DNA of 64,000 nt from Lachnospiraceae bacterium G11 (lineage in GTDB: Bacteria; Bacillota; Clostridia; Lachnospirales; Lachnospiraceae): the NCBI GenBank assembly GCA_900103495.1, contig FMWZ01000014.1:61634-125633 (forward strand), read 5' to 3'. This document shows positions 16,699 through 26,445 of this stretch, piece by piece; positions within the stretch are counted from its first letter, which is position 1; each line of letters begins with the position of its first letter. The position numbers were made by a program, and so were the translations under genes. Below the pieces are notes generated by a model. That model saw only the letters and a program-made list of their open reading frames with translations, did no database searches and was not told where the DNA came from.

Positions 16699-17542
16699 TC
16701 TTGGCGTCCTCCTCAAGCTGCATCTCCAAAAGTCTTCCAACGTGCTCCTTCTCGAAGAACAGCTTCTTGTTGGCCAAAACCACGCCCACTACAACCAGGG
16801 TCAAAACTCCGGTTTCTATAATCTTTGTTTCGGGAGTCATGGCTATCTTTTCCTGCATAATGTTTATAAAGAGATGGAAAAGAATTGTGGCAAGCATACT
16901 TCTTCTGTTCTTGACATAAAGCCATGTCTGAAGGAAATCCACAGGAAATGTGCTCAAAAGGAAGTTAATAACGTAAACCAAGCCAAGTTCCTTAAGTGTG
17001 TACTGATAGGTTCCGGGGATCAAGAATAAAGGCAAGTGCCAGCATCCCCATATTCCTGCAAAAATCAAAGATTCTACAAACCAGCTATGGTATTGACCCA
17101 CAGCATCTTCACCGTAGCCTCTCCAGCCCACCTCTTCAATAACGGAAGCAAGAAGCATGGTCAAAAGAGCTGATGTACCGCCTATTGAGAAAGAGAAATC
17201 CTCTGTGAAGGAAAACTGGTCCGGTGAGCCTCCAAACAAAACGGATATTCCGATTGAAGCCGCCACTGCTACTCCGTATAGTAAAAAACCAAGTAAAATG
17301 TATTGGGGCTTAATTCTGTAGAAGCCGACGATTTTACGCTTAAGATCTTCCTTAAGCATCTTGTTCTTAGAAGTAAGAACCGTAACCACGGCCGTTGCAG
17401 CAGGCATAATAAGTCCGATTACCATTATGCCAAGCATGGCTGCGTTGTTATTCTTTAAAGCGAGGGCCAGAGCCCAGAAACCCCAGGTCAGGGCAAAAAC
17501 TATAATATAGAACCTTTTGGGTCTGTATGTGTAATGTTCCAT
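16688..17542 (-). CDS. CPBP-family intramembrane protease (284 aa)
   Basis: A multi-helix membrane protein with the CPBP (Abi/CAAX protease) motifs EEVGWRGY (EExxxR), a WHLP segment after FAGIWGCWH, and a final LFHLFIN (HxxxN/B type). These Glu and His residues form the glutamate-based active site of the family. The target is unknown; family members act in bacteriocin self-immunity or processing of prenylated and other membrane proteins. It lies 11 bp after the TetR gene and before the efflux gene. Confidence 0.85.
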   Translation of the reverse strand: MEHYTYRPKRFYIIVFALTWGFWALALALKNNNAAMLGIMVIGLIMPAATAVVTVLTSKNKMLKEDLKRKIVGFYRIKPQYILLGFLLYGVAVAASIGISVLFGGSPDQFSFTEDFSFSIGGTSALLTMLLASVIEEVGWRGYGEDAVGQYHSWFVESLIFAGIWGCWHLPLFLIPGTYQYTLKELGLVYVINFLLSTFPVDFLQTWLYVKNRRSMLATILFHLFINIMQEKIAMTPETKIIETGVLTLVVVGVVLANKKLFFEKEHVGRLLEMQLEEDAKSER

Positions 17543-17553
17543 CTAATATCTCC

Positions 17554-18153
17554 TTATTTTCTGACGAGCTGTTCCACGAAGGCCATGGAGCCGGGCTTTG
17601 CGTACAGCATCCTTTCAATCGTGTCTATGAAGACCTTTATATCGGCCTCCGTATAATTGTCAGAGTCGAAAACTTCATTGGAAAGAATAATAATCATCTT
17701 TACTCGCTCGGGGATGTTATCGCAGTTAAACTTCCCCTCTCTTACCCCCTGCTCCGCTACTTCGCAAACAAGAGGCACAAGCCTGTCCAAAAGCTTATTC
17801 TTGATTTTCTCATGCATCAGCAAATTCTCCTGCTCATGTAAAGCATCCTTAATGGTCATCTCCGCCTCATCAGGCCTGAAGGAGGCAATGACGCCCACAA
17901 GCTTCTGTTCTATAGGATAATCGCTTGCTAAGATTACCTTGGCACGCTCCGTCTCTTTATCCAGCATCAAATCAATTACTTCCTCAAGAGTCTGCTCCTT
18001 ACTTGGGAAATAATAGTAATATGTGCCCTTGGCAATTCCTGCCTCAGCTATGATGTCATCAACGCTGGTGTTCTCATATCCCTTTGAAAGGAACATCTTA
18101 TAAGCGATTTCCAGCAATTCCTGTTTTCTTCTTTCACCTTTTTTCATGCGCAT
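17554..18153 (-). CDS. TetR/AcrR-family repressor (199 aa)
   Basis: N-terminal TetR helix-turn-helix: ILEIAYKMFLSKGYENTSV-type helix then DIIAEAGIAKGTYYYYFPSKEQTL. The C-terminal ligand domain is all-helical. Two ATGs (18153 and 18147) are possible; GGAG lies 4 nt before the first and about 10 nt before the second, so the second may be used. It leads the operon with the CPBP protease and MFS genes. Two CGACT-N3-(A/G)GTCG palindromes bracket its promoter, so autorepression is likely. Confidence 0.88.
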   Translation of the reverse strand: MRMKKGERRKQELLEIAYKMFLSKGYENTSVDDIIAEAGIAKGTYYYYFPSKEQTLEEVIDLMLDKETERAKVILASDYPIEQKLVGVIASFRPDEAEMTIKDALHEQENLLMHEKIKNKLLDRLVPLVCEVAEQGVREGKFNCDNIPERVKMIIILSNEVFDSDNYTEADIKVFIDTIERMLYAKPGSMAFVEQLVRK

Positions 18154-18165
18154 GAATCTCCTTTT

Positions 18166-18178
18166 CGACTCTCGGTCG
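18166..18178 (-). promoter_or_regulatory. TetR-type operator, promoter-distal to the -35
   Basis: CGACT-CTC-GGTCG, a 5-3-5 dyad with one G-T type mismatch, located between the -10 box and the TetR ATG. Confidence 0.55.
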
Positions 18179-18183
18179 GTTTT

Positions 18184-18212
18184 ATGATAACTCTATTATC
18201 CACCCTTGTCAA
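18184..18212 (-). promoter_or_regulatory. Promoter of the TetR-CPBP-MFS operon
   Basis: Minus strand: TTGACA (18212-18207), 17-bp spacer, TATCAT (18189-18184). TetR-like palindromes lie on both sides. Confidence 0.7.
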
Positions 18213-18221
18213 CAACTTTTT

Positions 18222-18234
18222 CGACTTTCAGTCG
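18222..18234 (-). promoter_or_regulatory. TetR-type operator, upstream copy
   Basis: CGACT-TTC-AGTCG is a perfect 5-3-5 palindrome 9 bp upstream of the -35 box. Its centre is 56 bp from the centre of the downstream copy. Confidence 0.6.
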
Positions 18235-18252
18235 ATTTTTTATTTCCGGACA

Positions 18253-18279
18253 CAAAAAAGAGCAGTCAAAGACTGCTCT
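18253..18279 (-). terminator. Terminator after the SLC13 permease gene
   Basis: AGAGCAGTC (18259-18267) pairs with its complement (18271-18279) around a 3-nt loop. A run of six T residues follows on the minus strand. Confidence 0.88.
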
Positions 18280-18314
18280 ACGTGCCAGCACAAAGCTGTT
18301 CAAGATGTCATCAA

Positions 18315-19604
18315 TTAGAAACAAGGATATAAGGTCATGCCAATCGCCACCGTAGCAATGGCCATTAGAATCGACGGCAGCCACCCCATCTTAAGCAAGG
18401 TCTTCTGGTCATACCCGCCGGCACCCATCATCATGGGAACAACCGATGTGGCCATAGGTGTAATAAGCGAGCTCATGGAGCCGATGTAGCACATCTGCAT
18501 GATTCCTCTGGGATCACACTTTAAGGATGCACAGGTTACCAGAGCAAGGGGAATAAGAACCTTGCTTACCGCTCTGTTGTAAAGGAGGCTTGTCATAACA
18601 AATGAAGCCACAAAGAACACGCCGCCGATTACGTAGCTGTTTCTTGTGTTCTGAAGTAAGCCTGCAACTGCTCCGCCTACCATGTCGCCTGCTCCTGTTG
18701 CGGCAAAGGCATTTCCAAGGGTAACAACACCAACATAGAGAAGGATGATGTCGATTCCCATGCTTCCGATGGCATCTTTGCCTCTTAAGATTCCGCTGGC
18801 AACCACAAGACAGGCTGCAATAGCGGGAATAAGCCATGAGGGAAGTCCGAAGGACTTAAACATCAGACAGATTACTGTTCCAAAGAAAGCCACATATGCG
18901 ATAACTTCCTGCCAGATGGGAAGTTTAACCTTCTCAGCTGCCTTCTTTGCGTCGAAAAGTCTTACGGGAACCACAGGGTTCTCAGGTGCAAACTTGGGCG
19001 CGATGAAAATCGCATAAAGCATAATAAGTATAGTTACGGGGAGCTTAATGGATGTCTCCGTAAAAATGGTATTGGTAAAGCCCTCAATGCCGTACTCGGC
19101 AAGAAGGCCGTTATTCTCAATATAGTTTCCAACGTAGGGGCCTATAGGTGTGATTGCATAGGAACAGGACACCGTAACAAGACCGATTGAATACATCATC
19201 TTTGAGGGCTTGAATCCCATCTCATCACACATGCCGATAACAAGGGGACAAACCAGTGCAAACAAAGCTGTAATGCTGGGGATAAACTGGCCAAGGATAA
19301 AAGTAACTATTACATATCCGGCCAAAACCTTTGTGAAAGACCCTTTTGAAACCTTATAAACAATTCCTGACAGTTTGGGAACCAGCTGGGTTCTGTTAAG
19401 ACCTGCGGCAATGATAAACATGGACGCCATGGTTACCGCTACGCTGCTTCCGATGTTGGATAAAGCCTGTGAGGGCTCTACGCATCCCGTTGCCACCAAA
19501 ACCAGCATGCCAAGCATTGACGTGATGGCCATAGGAATTTTATTCAGGCAGAAGCTTATAATCATAAGCAGAAAGACTGCCAGTGTTACATACATTTGAA
19601 ACAT
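18315..19604 (-). CDS. SLC13/DASS-family anion permease (429 aa)
   Basis: A membrane protein with about 11 helices and two SLC13-type repeats. The first is seen at TMASMFIIAAGLNRTQLV with ITPIGPYVGN; the second at LLYVGVVTLGNAFAATGAG with LITPMATSVVPMMMG (SNT/GxAxP-like turns). Members carry di- and tricarboxylates or sulfate with sodium; the substrate here is not clear. GAGGAG lies 9 nt before ATG 19604; a second in-frame ATG at 19595 has AAGGA in place, so the start is uncertain by three codons. It stands alone between two terminators. Confidence 0.82.
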   Translation of the reverse strand: MFQMYVTLAVFLLMIISFCLNKIPMAITSMLGMLVLVATGCVEPSQALSNIGSSVAVTMASMFIIAAGLNRTQLVPKLSGIVYKVSKGSFTKVLAGYVIVTFILGQFIPSITALFALVCPLVIGMCDEMGFKPSKMMYSIGLVTVSCSYAITPIGPYVGNYIENNGLLAEYGIEGFTNTIFTETSIKLPVTILIMLYAIFIAPKFAPENPVVPVRLFDAKKAAEKVKLPIWQEVIAYVAFFGTVICLMFKSFGLPSWLIPAIAACLVVASGILRGKDAIGSMGIDIILLYVGVVTLGNAFAATGAGDMVGGAVAGLLQNTRNSYVIGGVFFVASFVMTSLLYNRAVSKVLIPLALVTCASLKCDPRGIMQMCYIGSMSSLITPMATSVVPMMMGAGGYDQKTLLKMGWLPSILMAIATVAIGMTLYPCF

Positions 19605-19648
19605 TCCTTATTACTCCTCTTCGTTTAATATGTGTAGCACACTCGACA

Positions 19649-19654
19649 ATTATA
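19649..19654 (-). promoter_or_regulatory. Extended -10 promoter element of the SLC13 gene
   Basis: Minus-strand TGG-TATAAT (TATAAT at 19654-19649), about 45 bp upstream of the ATG. The -35 region is poor. Confidence 0.4.
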
Positions 19655-19673
19655 CCAATAAATCATTGTACAG

Positions 19674-19701
19674 AAAAGGGGAAGAGACGAATCTCTTCCC
19701 C
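19674..19701 (-). terminator. Terminator after secDF
   Basis: A 10-bp GC-rich stem (19678-19687 with 19692-19701), CGAA-type loop, then TTTT on the minus strand. secDF stops at 19732. Confidence 0.85.
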
Positions 19702-19731
19702 AAATTTAATACTAAATTTTTATGCAAAAAC

Positions 19732-22005
19732 TTAAGCTTTCTTCTTACCCACTTTTCTCATAAGGTACCAGAATGCTCCGGTTAAGCATACAGATGAGAA
19801 TGTACCGCATGCAATACCTACCATGAGAGGAAGTGCAAACTCTTTGATGGAGGTTACGCCAAGTATGTAGAGAACTGCAACCATGATGAAGGTTGTCAAA
19901 GAAGTAAAGATACTTCTTGATAATGTCTGTGTAATACTTGTGTTAACAATCTCCTCAACGGACAATCTTCCGGGAGTATTTAAGTTCTCACGGATTCTGT
20001 CGAAGATAACGATTGTGGCGTTGATTGAGTAACCTACGATTGTAAGGAGGCAGGCAATGAAAGTAGAGCCCACTGAAATTCTTGCAACCGCATAGCATGT
20101 AAGTACAACCAAAACGTCATGGATAAGAGCAAGTACTGAGCTGAAACCGAATCTGATATCTTTGAATCTGATTCTGATGTAGATAAGCATAAGTACTACT
20201 GCAACGATAACAGCGATAACTGTATCACGCTTCATCTCGTTAGAGATTGTTGAGCTGATGTTCTCAACATTGATTGTAGCTTCATCAACTCCGAAGGACT
20301 CAACAAGGACATCCTTCATCTGCTCTCTCTCATCAACTGTAAGAGTACGTGTCTTGAAGATTACTTCGTTGGTACCTGTTACCTTCTGAGACTGAACGTT
20401 TCCGTCGCCTGTAACAGCTTCAATCTTGGGAACAACTTCGCTGTCGAGCTTTGCAATGCTTACATCCTCAGGGAATGTAGCTGTTGTTGAAGCACCACCG
20501 ATGAACTCAAGGGAGAAGTTGAATGCTCTCTCACCCTTAGCTGAGTGGATACCCATGAATACGAAGCCACAGATAATTACTACTGCAGAGATTGTAAAGA
20601 AGATACCCTTCTTTGCAAGGAAGTTGATGGGCTTTCTCTCCTTGGAAACGCCATACCACTTCTGATCTCTTACTCCCATTGCATAGAATGCGTTGAGGAG
20701 CATCTTGGTAATAACAAGAGCTGTGAACATTGATAAAACGATACCGAGCATAAGTGTCTGAGCAAAGCCCTTAACAGAACCGGTACCCATAAACCAAAGA
20801 ACAACTGCTGCAATAAGTGTTGTGATGTTACCATCGATGATAGCTGACAAAGCCTTGTCAAAACCGATCTTAATGGAAGCACCGACAGTATTTCCTGCTG
20901 CAATCTCTTCTCTGATACGTGCGAAGATAATAACGTTGGCATCTACTGCCATACCGATGGAAAGGATGATACCTGCAATACCGGGAAGGGTAAGGGTCAT
21001 ATCAAATCCATCAAGAAGTACAATAACAAGTGCTGTATATAATGCAAGTGCAATACTTGCCACAAGTCCGGGTACAAAGTAAACGGCAATCATGAATAAT
21101 ACGATGATTCCGAGACCGATAGCTCCGGCCATAAGTGATGTACGGATAGCATCGGTACCAAGCTGAGCACCTACAACCTTGGAGTGCAACTCCTCAAGCT
21201 TAAGCTTAAGTCCACCGATTCTGATGGTGGAAGCAAGCTTCTCTGCATCCTCAAGGGACTTCTCACCTGTGATCTCAGCAGAACCTGCGTTGATAACGGA
21301 GTTAACCTTGGGAACACTTACAAAGTTCTCAGATTCAACTTCACTGAAGTCATAGTAAATTGCGATTGTCTCGCCCTTCTCGAAAGCTTTCTTTGTAGCT
21401 TCTGCGAACTTTGTGGTTCCGTCTGCGTTAAAAGTAAGCTGAACAACGGGGGACTGGTTATTCATATCATCCTTACGATAACCGGCCTGTGCTTCTGCAA
21501 CCTCAGAACCTGTAAGAACGATAGAACCGTCTGCCTCCAACTCCTCAAGGGATTTGGTAAGGCTGTATACCTGAACCAGCTTACCGTCTGCATCCTGTCC
21601 ATAAGAACCAACATAGTTAAGGTTTCCGTTGGAGTCTGTCTCAGCGATGAAATACAGTGCTCCGGGACGTCCCAAATCTGAAAGAATCTGGTTGGCATCT
21701 GTAACACCGGGAATCTCAATATTGATTCTGTCAGAGCCTTCCTTATAAACAAGTGCCTCTGTACTGTAGTTCTGTACACGCTGCTGTAATTTGAAAATAG
21801 TGTCGCTCATATCTGTGGCTGAAGGCTCTTCATCGCCTACTACCTGATATGTAATGCTGACACCGCCTGCCAGATCAAGTCCGAGCTTAATGCTCTCAGC
21901 AGAACCTGACTTGTCCTGACCCACACCGAAAATAGCGGTATAAATGCATCCTGCCAAAAGAAGCAGGGTACATATAAGAGTCACAACTCCTCTACTCTTT
22001 TTCAT
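19732..22005 (-). CDS. secDF: Fused SecDF protein-export subunit (757 aa)
   Basis: Uses the proton gradient to help SecYEG complete translocation of secreted proteins. SecD and SecF are fused in one chain. The SecD part has TM1 (residues 8-27), a P1 domain with GLDLAGGVSITYQV, and the membrane motifs LPGIAGIILSIGMAVDANVIIFARIRE and IDGNITTLIAA. The SecF part starts near residue 450 and has GYSINATIVIFDRIREN. Such fusion is common in Bacilli and many Clostridia. A single minus-strand unit with its own terminator. AAAAGGAG is about 12 nt before the ATG. Confidence 0.95.
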   Translation of the reverse strand: MKKSRGVVTLICTLLLLAGCIYTAIFGVGQDKSGSAESIKLGLDLAGGVSITYQVVGDEEPSATDMSDTIFKLQQRVQNYSTEALVYKEGSDRINIEIPGVTDANQILSDLGRPGALYFIAETDSNGNLNYVGSYGQDADGKLVQVYSLTKSLEELEADGSIVLTGSEVAEAQAGYRKDDMNNQSPVVQLTFNADGTTKFAEATKKAFEKGETIAIYYDFSEVESENFVSVPKVNSVINAGSAEITGEKSLEDAEKLASTIRIGGLKLKLEELHSKVVGAQLGTDAIRTSLMAGAIGLGIIVLFMIAVYFVPGLVASIALALYTALVIVLLDGFDMTLTLPGIAGIILSIGMAVDANVIIFARIREEIAAGNTVGASIKIGFDKALSAIIDGNITTLIAAVVLWFMGTGSVKGFAQTLMLGIVLSMFTALVITKMLLNAFYAMGVRDQKWYGVSKERKPINFLAKKGIFFTISAVVIICGFVFMGIHSAKGERAFNFSLEFIGGASTTATFPEDVSIAKLDSEVVPKIEAVTGDGNVQSQKVTGTNEVIFKTRTLTVDEREQMKDVLVESFGVDEATINVENISSTISNEMKRDTVIAVIVAVVLMLIYIRIRFKDIRFGFSSVLALIHDVLVVLTCYAVARISVGSTFIACLLTIVGYSINATIVIFDRIRENLNTPGRLSVEEIVNTSITQTLSRSIFTSLTTFIMVAVLYILGVTSIKEFALPLMVGIACGTFSSVCLTGAFWYLMRKVGKKKA

Positions 22006-22111
22006 GGTAAAACTAATCTCCTTTTGTTATAAGGGCAATTCCCCTAAAATAGTGAACATAAAAAAAACCTGCCTTCTAAATCTACCACAAAACTAAAGAA
22101 ATTGAAAGTAT

Positions 22112-23359
22112 TTAATTGAATCTTATGAGGACCTTCTCAACTCTTCTCTCATCCATCTTAAGGACTGTGAGGGTCAGGTTCTTAAAGTCCACGTGATCCC
22201 CCTCCTCAGGGAAGGTTCCCAGGGTTTCCGTAATAAAGCCACCCAGAGTATCACTTTCGCATTCAAGCTCATCCTCATCAATATCAGTAAGGTCAAGGAA
22301 ATCGGAAATAACCATATCTCCGTCAACCTCAATTTCATTTTCGGAATGTCTTACAACATCCACCTCTATATCGTCGGTGTCATCCCAGATATCTCCGACT
22401 ATCTGCTCAAGAACGTCCTCCATGGAGATAACACCCAGGGTTCCGCCATATTCATCCGTAACAATGGCAAGGTGCTGTTTGGCCTTTCGAAGCTCCTCCA
22501 AAACAGCCGGCAGCTTTGTTGTCTTATATACAAAGCATGGCTTCATGAGAATGCTTCTCAAATCCATTTCCTCCTCATTGGCCATGGCCTTTAAGAAGTG
22601 ATTCATGTGAACAATGCCGATGATATGGTCAATTCCGTTCTCATATACAGGAATTCTGGTATGGGAAGTATTTCTTACAACCTCTAAGATATCTTCCTTA
22701 TCATCATCGATGTCGATGGCGTCCACATCGATTCTTGCTGTCATAACCTCGAAGGCAGAAATCTCAGAAAAATCGATTGCCGCATGAATAAGCTCCGTTC
22801 TTTCCTTATCAAGAACACCCTCATCCTCTGCAGTTTCGATAATGGACTGAAGTTCTGTGGTTCCCTCGTCCTCATCCTTATCTTCCTCAGGATTCATCTT
22901 CATGGTAATAAGGTTAATAAGCTTAACCACTATCCAAATTACCGGCTTAAAGATAATCATCAGAAATCTTAAGGGCGCGGATGCAAACATGGCAAAACCG
23001 TTTGCTCTCTGCTTTGCCGTAATTTTCGGAATGGTCTCTCCGAAGATAATGATGGCAATTGTAATGATTATGGTTGCCACCCATGTAAGCTTGTCCTCTC
23101 CTGTAGCAAGGATTACAAATACCGAGCAAAGGGAAGAAGCTGCTATATTAACCAGATTGTTTCCTATAAGTATTGCGCTTAAAGCATCATCAAAGTGATC
23201 TGCAATAAATAACGCGCGTTTTGCTTTCTTGTTTCCGTCTTTTTCCTCATTTTCCAGACGAACCGTATTGCATGAGGAATAGGACATCTCAGAGGCTGAG
23301 AAGAATGCGGATAACAATACGCAAAGCAGTATACCTGTACCTACGAACCAGATTGTCAT
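22112..23359 (-). CDS. CNNM/HlyC-CorC family membrane protein with CBS pair (415 aa)
   Basis: Domain order: an N-terminal DUF21/CNNM membrane domain (about residues 1-165, with FFSASEMSYSSCN and the GETIPKITAKQRA segment), two CBS domains (about 185-320, MTARIDVDAIDID and GIVHMNHFLKA) and a C-terminal CorC_HlyC domain (about 335-412). Members act in Mg2+/Co2+ transport or its control. The ATG overlaps the stop of the upstream paralogue by 4 nt, so the two probably act together. Confidence 0.88.
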   Translation of the reverse strand: MTIWFVGTGILLCVLLSAFFSASEMSYSSCNTVRLENEEKDGNKKAKRALFIADHFDDALSAILIGNNLVNIAASSLCSVFVILATGEDKLTWVATIIITIAIIIFGETIPKITAKQRANGFAMFASAPLRFLMIIFKPVIWIVVKLINLITMKMNPEEDKDEDEGTTELQSIIETAEDEGVLDKERTELIHAAIDFSEISAFEVMTARIDVDAIDIDDDKEDILEVVRNTSHTRIPVYENGIDHIIGIVHMNHFLKAMANEEEMDLRSILMKPCFVYKTTKLPAVLEELRKAKQHLAIVTDEYGGTLGVISMEDVLEQIVGDIWDDTDDIEVDVVRHSENEIEVDGDMVISDFLDLTDIDEDELECESDTLGGFITETLGTFPEEGDHVDFKNLTLTVLKMDERRVEKVLIRFN

Positions 23360-24630
23360 TCTTCGTCACCTCCCTCTACTTTATCGGGAGCTACGACTCT
23401 GACTCTCACAATTCTGTTGTGGTCCATCAAAGATACCGTAACCTTTATACCGTTATACTCGAAGCAGTCTCCGACTTTGGGAATTTCGGGGAAGTGCTCG
23501 TAAACCCAGTCGCTGACCAAAAGATTGGTGTATCTTTCATCTTCATCAGGGTCCTCAAAGTCTATCTCATCGAAAAGGTCTCCCACAGTCTCCTCGGCGT
23601 CAACAAGGTAAACATTGTTTCCGAGAGACATAATTGCCTCCTCGACAATGTCATCCTCATCCCAGATTTCACCAACCAGCTCCTCTAAGATATCCTCAAC
23701 AGTAACAATACCCAGAGTTCCTCCAAAGGAATCGGTAACTACTGCCATATTCTGCTTCTTGCCGGAAAGAATGGGAAGAAGGGTATCGATTCTTGTGGTC
23801 TGAGGGGTGAAATATACGCTGTCAAGAAGAGGTCTTACCTTGGGAATACGCTTGGATTTAAGATAAGCCTTCATAAACTTTCTTATATGAAGCACACCGA
23901 TAATGTTATCGATGGTTCCTTCGTAAACGGGAAGGCGGCTGTGAGTTGTTCCCTTAACAAGTTCAAGTACTGACTTGGAGTTTGCAGCCACATCTATGGC
24001 CACCATGTCGACTCTGGGGGTAAGAATACTGTCAACGGTAACGTCACCAAACTGAATGGCGGATGAAATCAGCTCGCCCTGCTCTTCGTCTATTGAGCCT
24101 TCCTCTGCCATGTCCTCAATAATGTCATAAAGTTCATCCTCGGTGACACTTATCTCGGCATCTTCCTCTTTCACAAAGATTTTACCGATAGCAGAAAGAA
24201 GCTTTGAAACAGGAGCCAAAGCTCCCATAAAAAAGCGCAGAATACCGGCCGTTGCAAGCAACAGCTTCTCACTATACTTTTTGGCTATACTCTTGGGCAA
24301 CATCTCACCTGCGAAGAAAACCACAACAGTGGTAATCAAGGTGCTCACAGACACCGCACTTAAGCCCCAGCGTCTTGTGACGGCTACGGTAACCAGTGCA
24401 GCTGTAGAAATATGTACAATGTTGGTGCAGACAAGCAAAGTGCTTATTGCATCTTCAAAATGATCCAAACAAAAAAGTGCTTTTTTTGCACGATAATCGC
24501 CCCGCTCAAGCTGGGCCTTTATTTTATTCTTTGACGCGGAGGCCAAAGCGGTTTCCGCGACTGCGAAAAATGCTGCAAAAAACAGCAGAATGATTGCTAT
24601 AATCCACGGCAATCGACTACCATCATCCAT
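23356..24630 (-). CDS. CNNM/HlyC-CorC family membrane protein with CBS pair, paralogue (424 aa)
   Basis: Same architecture as the gene that follows it: a DUF21/CNNM membrane domain (FFAVAETALASASKNK, AGEMLPKSIAKKYSE), a CBS pair (LTPRVDMVAIDVA, GVLHIRKFMKA, with MAVVTDSFGGTLGIVTVEDILEE) and a CorC_HlyC tail. It is the first gene of the pair. The last three codons overlap the partner's start (ATGA). The Shine-Dalgarno GGAG is 14 nt from the ATG, slightly far. The two paralogues most likely arose by tandem duplication; whether they form a heterodimer is not visible from sequence. Confidence 0.88.
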   Translation of the reverse strand: MDDGSRLPWIIAIILLFFAAFFAVAETALASASKNKIKAQLERGDYRAKKALFCLDHFEDAISTLLVCTNIVHISTAALVTVAVTRRWGLSAVSVSTLITTVVVFFAGEMLPKSIAKKYSEKLLLATAGILRFFMGALAPVSKLLSAIGKIFVKEEDAEISVTEDELYDIIEDMAEEGSIDEEQGELISSAIQFGDVTVDSILTPRVDMVAIDVAANSKSVLELVKGTTHSRLPVYEGTIDNIIGVLHIRKFMKAYLKSKRIPKVRPLLDSVYFTPQTTRIDTLLPILSGKKQNMAVVTDSFGGTLGIVTVEDILEELVGEIWDEDDIVEEAIMSLGNNVYLVDAEETVGDLFDEIDFEDPDEDERYTNLLVSDWVYEHFPEIPKVGDCFEYNGIKVTVSLMDHNRIVRVRVVAPDKVEGGDEE

Positions 24631-24717
24631 TATTGGATTGTCAACTCCTTTTCCATATAAATACGTCTAAAAATACGTATAATTGTTTGAAAAATATACC
24701 ATATATAGGCTCTAGTG

Positions 24718-26445
24718 TCAAGAATTGTACATCTTTGCGTAGAAGCCCCCACGTTCTATAAGCTCATCGTGCTTACCCTGCTCAATTATATGACCGTCCT
24801 TCATAACAACAATGATGTCGGCCTCTTTGATGGTGGAAAGTCTGTGGGCAACAACAAAGGAGGTTCTTCCCTGCATCATCTCGGCAAAGGCCTTCTGAAT
24901 CCTGATTTCGGTTCTTGTATCAATGGAACTTGTAGCCTCGTCAAGTATAAGCATGGGAGGAAGTGTCAGCATTACTCTTGCAATGCATAAAAGCTGCTTC
25001 TGTCCCTGTGAAAGGCTGCCTCCGTCCTCTCCTATAAAGGTATCGTAACCCTTGGGCAGGCGCTTAATAAAGGAATGGGCGTGGGCTTTCTTTGCCGCCT
25101 CAATTATCTCTTCATCAGTGGCCTCAGGGTTCCCGAAGGCTATATTCTCTTTAATGGTTCCGGATCTAAGCCAGGTTTCCTGAAGAACCATACCATAATT
25201 GCTTCTTAAGCTGTCTCTTGTAACCTTTGATGTATCAACTCCATCAATCTCAATTGTACCTGAATTGATATCATAGAATCTCATGAGAAGGTTTATAAAT
25301 GTGGTCTTGCCGCATCCCGTAGGACCTACGATGGCAATTCTCTGGCCCTTCTTTGCCTCAAGATTGTAGTGTTCTATAAGAGGCTTGTCAGGGGTATATG
25401 AGAATGAAATATCGGATACCTTAATGTTTCCGTCCACTTCCCCAAGCTTTGTGGCATCGGGGGCATCCGGAGTCTGACCTTCGGTTTTGATAAGTTCAAA
25501 GCACCTCTTAGCGCAGGCCAAAGCATTCTGAAGTTCAGTAATAACACCTGATATTTCATTAAAAGGCTTCGTGTACTGGTTCGCATAGCTTAAAAAGCAG
25601 GTCAGCATACCGATGCTGATTCCGCCGTTTATGGCTATCATTGCGCCGCTGATTCCCACTCCCGCATACACAAGGCTGTTGACGAATCTTGTGCTGGGAT
25701 TAACAAGGGACGAATAGAAAACTGCCTTTAATGAGCAGTCTCTTAATCTGTCATTAATCTCCTCAAAGGTTTCTATAACCTCTTCCTCGTTGGAAAGGGC
25801 CTTTACAACCTTCTGATTCTCTATTACTTCATTGATAAGTCCGGTCTGTTCGCCTCTGGTCTCCGACTGAAGTGTGAACATCTTATAAGAACTTCTGGCA
25901 ATAAACCTGGCAACCAGTAAAGACACCGGCGTAATCAGAACCACCACAAGAGAAATCCATACATTGGTTCTGAACATGAATATGAGAGTTCCTATTATTG
26001 TAGCTACTCCTGTAAAAAGCTGAGTGAATCCCATTAGAAGCCCATCGGCAAAGGTATCCACATCCGCAATTACCCGGCTAACCAGATCACCGTGGGAATG
26101 ACCGTCAAGATATGAGAAGGGGAGATCATGAAGTTTTTTGAAAGCATCCTCTCTGATATCCTTGATTACATGGAAGGTTATCTTGTTATTTAGGATTCCC
26201 ATAATCCACTGGGCCAATGCACTTATTCCCACAACCACAAGAACCCTTATGCTTATGGCCATAATGGCCTCAAAATCCACATCTGAAGGACCAACGATAT
26301 AATCAATGGCTCTTCCTATAAGAATAGGAACATATAAGGTTCCAAAAACGTACACCAATGAAAGCACCAGTGAAAGTGCTATCATCCAAAGATATTTCTT
26401 AAGGTAAATCAAAACCTCAGCGATTATATTTCTCTTCCTATCCAT
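24718..26445 (-). CDS. ABC exporter half-transporter, canonical catalytic Glu (575 aa)
   Basis: An N-terminal six-helix exporter membrane domain (about 15-310) is followed by an ATPase domain: Walker A GPTGCGKTT, Q-loop MVLQETWL, signature LSQGQKQLL (deviates from LSGGQ), Walker B LILDEATS with the catalytic Glu, and an H-loop VAHRLST. It overlaps the upstream half-transporter by 8 bp. With that partner it should form a heterodimeric multidrug- or lipid-type exporter. The substrate is unknown. Confidence 0.9.
   Translation of the reverse strand: MDRKRNIIAEVLIYLKKYLWMIALSLVLSLVYVFGTLYVPILIGRAIDYIVGPSDVDFEAIMAISIRVLVVVGISALAQWIMGILNNKITFHVIKDIREDAFKKLHDLPFSYLDGHSHGDLVSRVIADVDTFADGLLMGFTQLFTGVATIIGTLIFMFRTNVWISLVVVLITPVSLLVARFIARSSYKMFTLQSETRGEQTGLINEVIENQKVVKALSNEEEVIETFEEINDRLRDCSLKAVFYSSLVNPSTRFVNSLVYAGVGISGAMIAINGGISIGMLTCFLSYANQYTKPFNEISGVITELQNALACAKRCFELIKTEGQTPDAPDATKLGEVDGNIKVSDISFSYTPDKPLIEHYNLEAKKGQRIAIVGPTGCGKTTFINLLMRFYDINSGTIEIDGVDTSKVTRDSLRSNYGMVLQETWLRSGTIKENIAFGNPEATDEEIIEAAKKAHAHSFIKRLPKGYDTFIGEDGGSLSQGQKQLLCIARVMLTLPPMLILDEATSSIDTRTEIRIQKAFAEMMQGRTSFVVAHRLSTIKEADIIVVMKDGHIIEQGKHDELIERGGFYAKMYNS

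Noticed and set aside
21184..21681. 165-codon open frame on the plus strand
   Set aside because: Antisense to the SecD P1 domain; no independent support.
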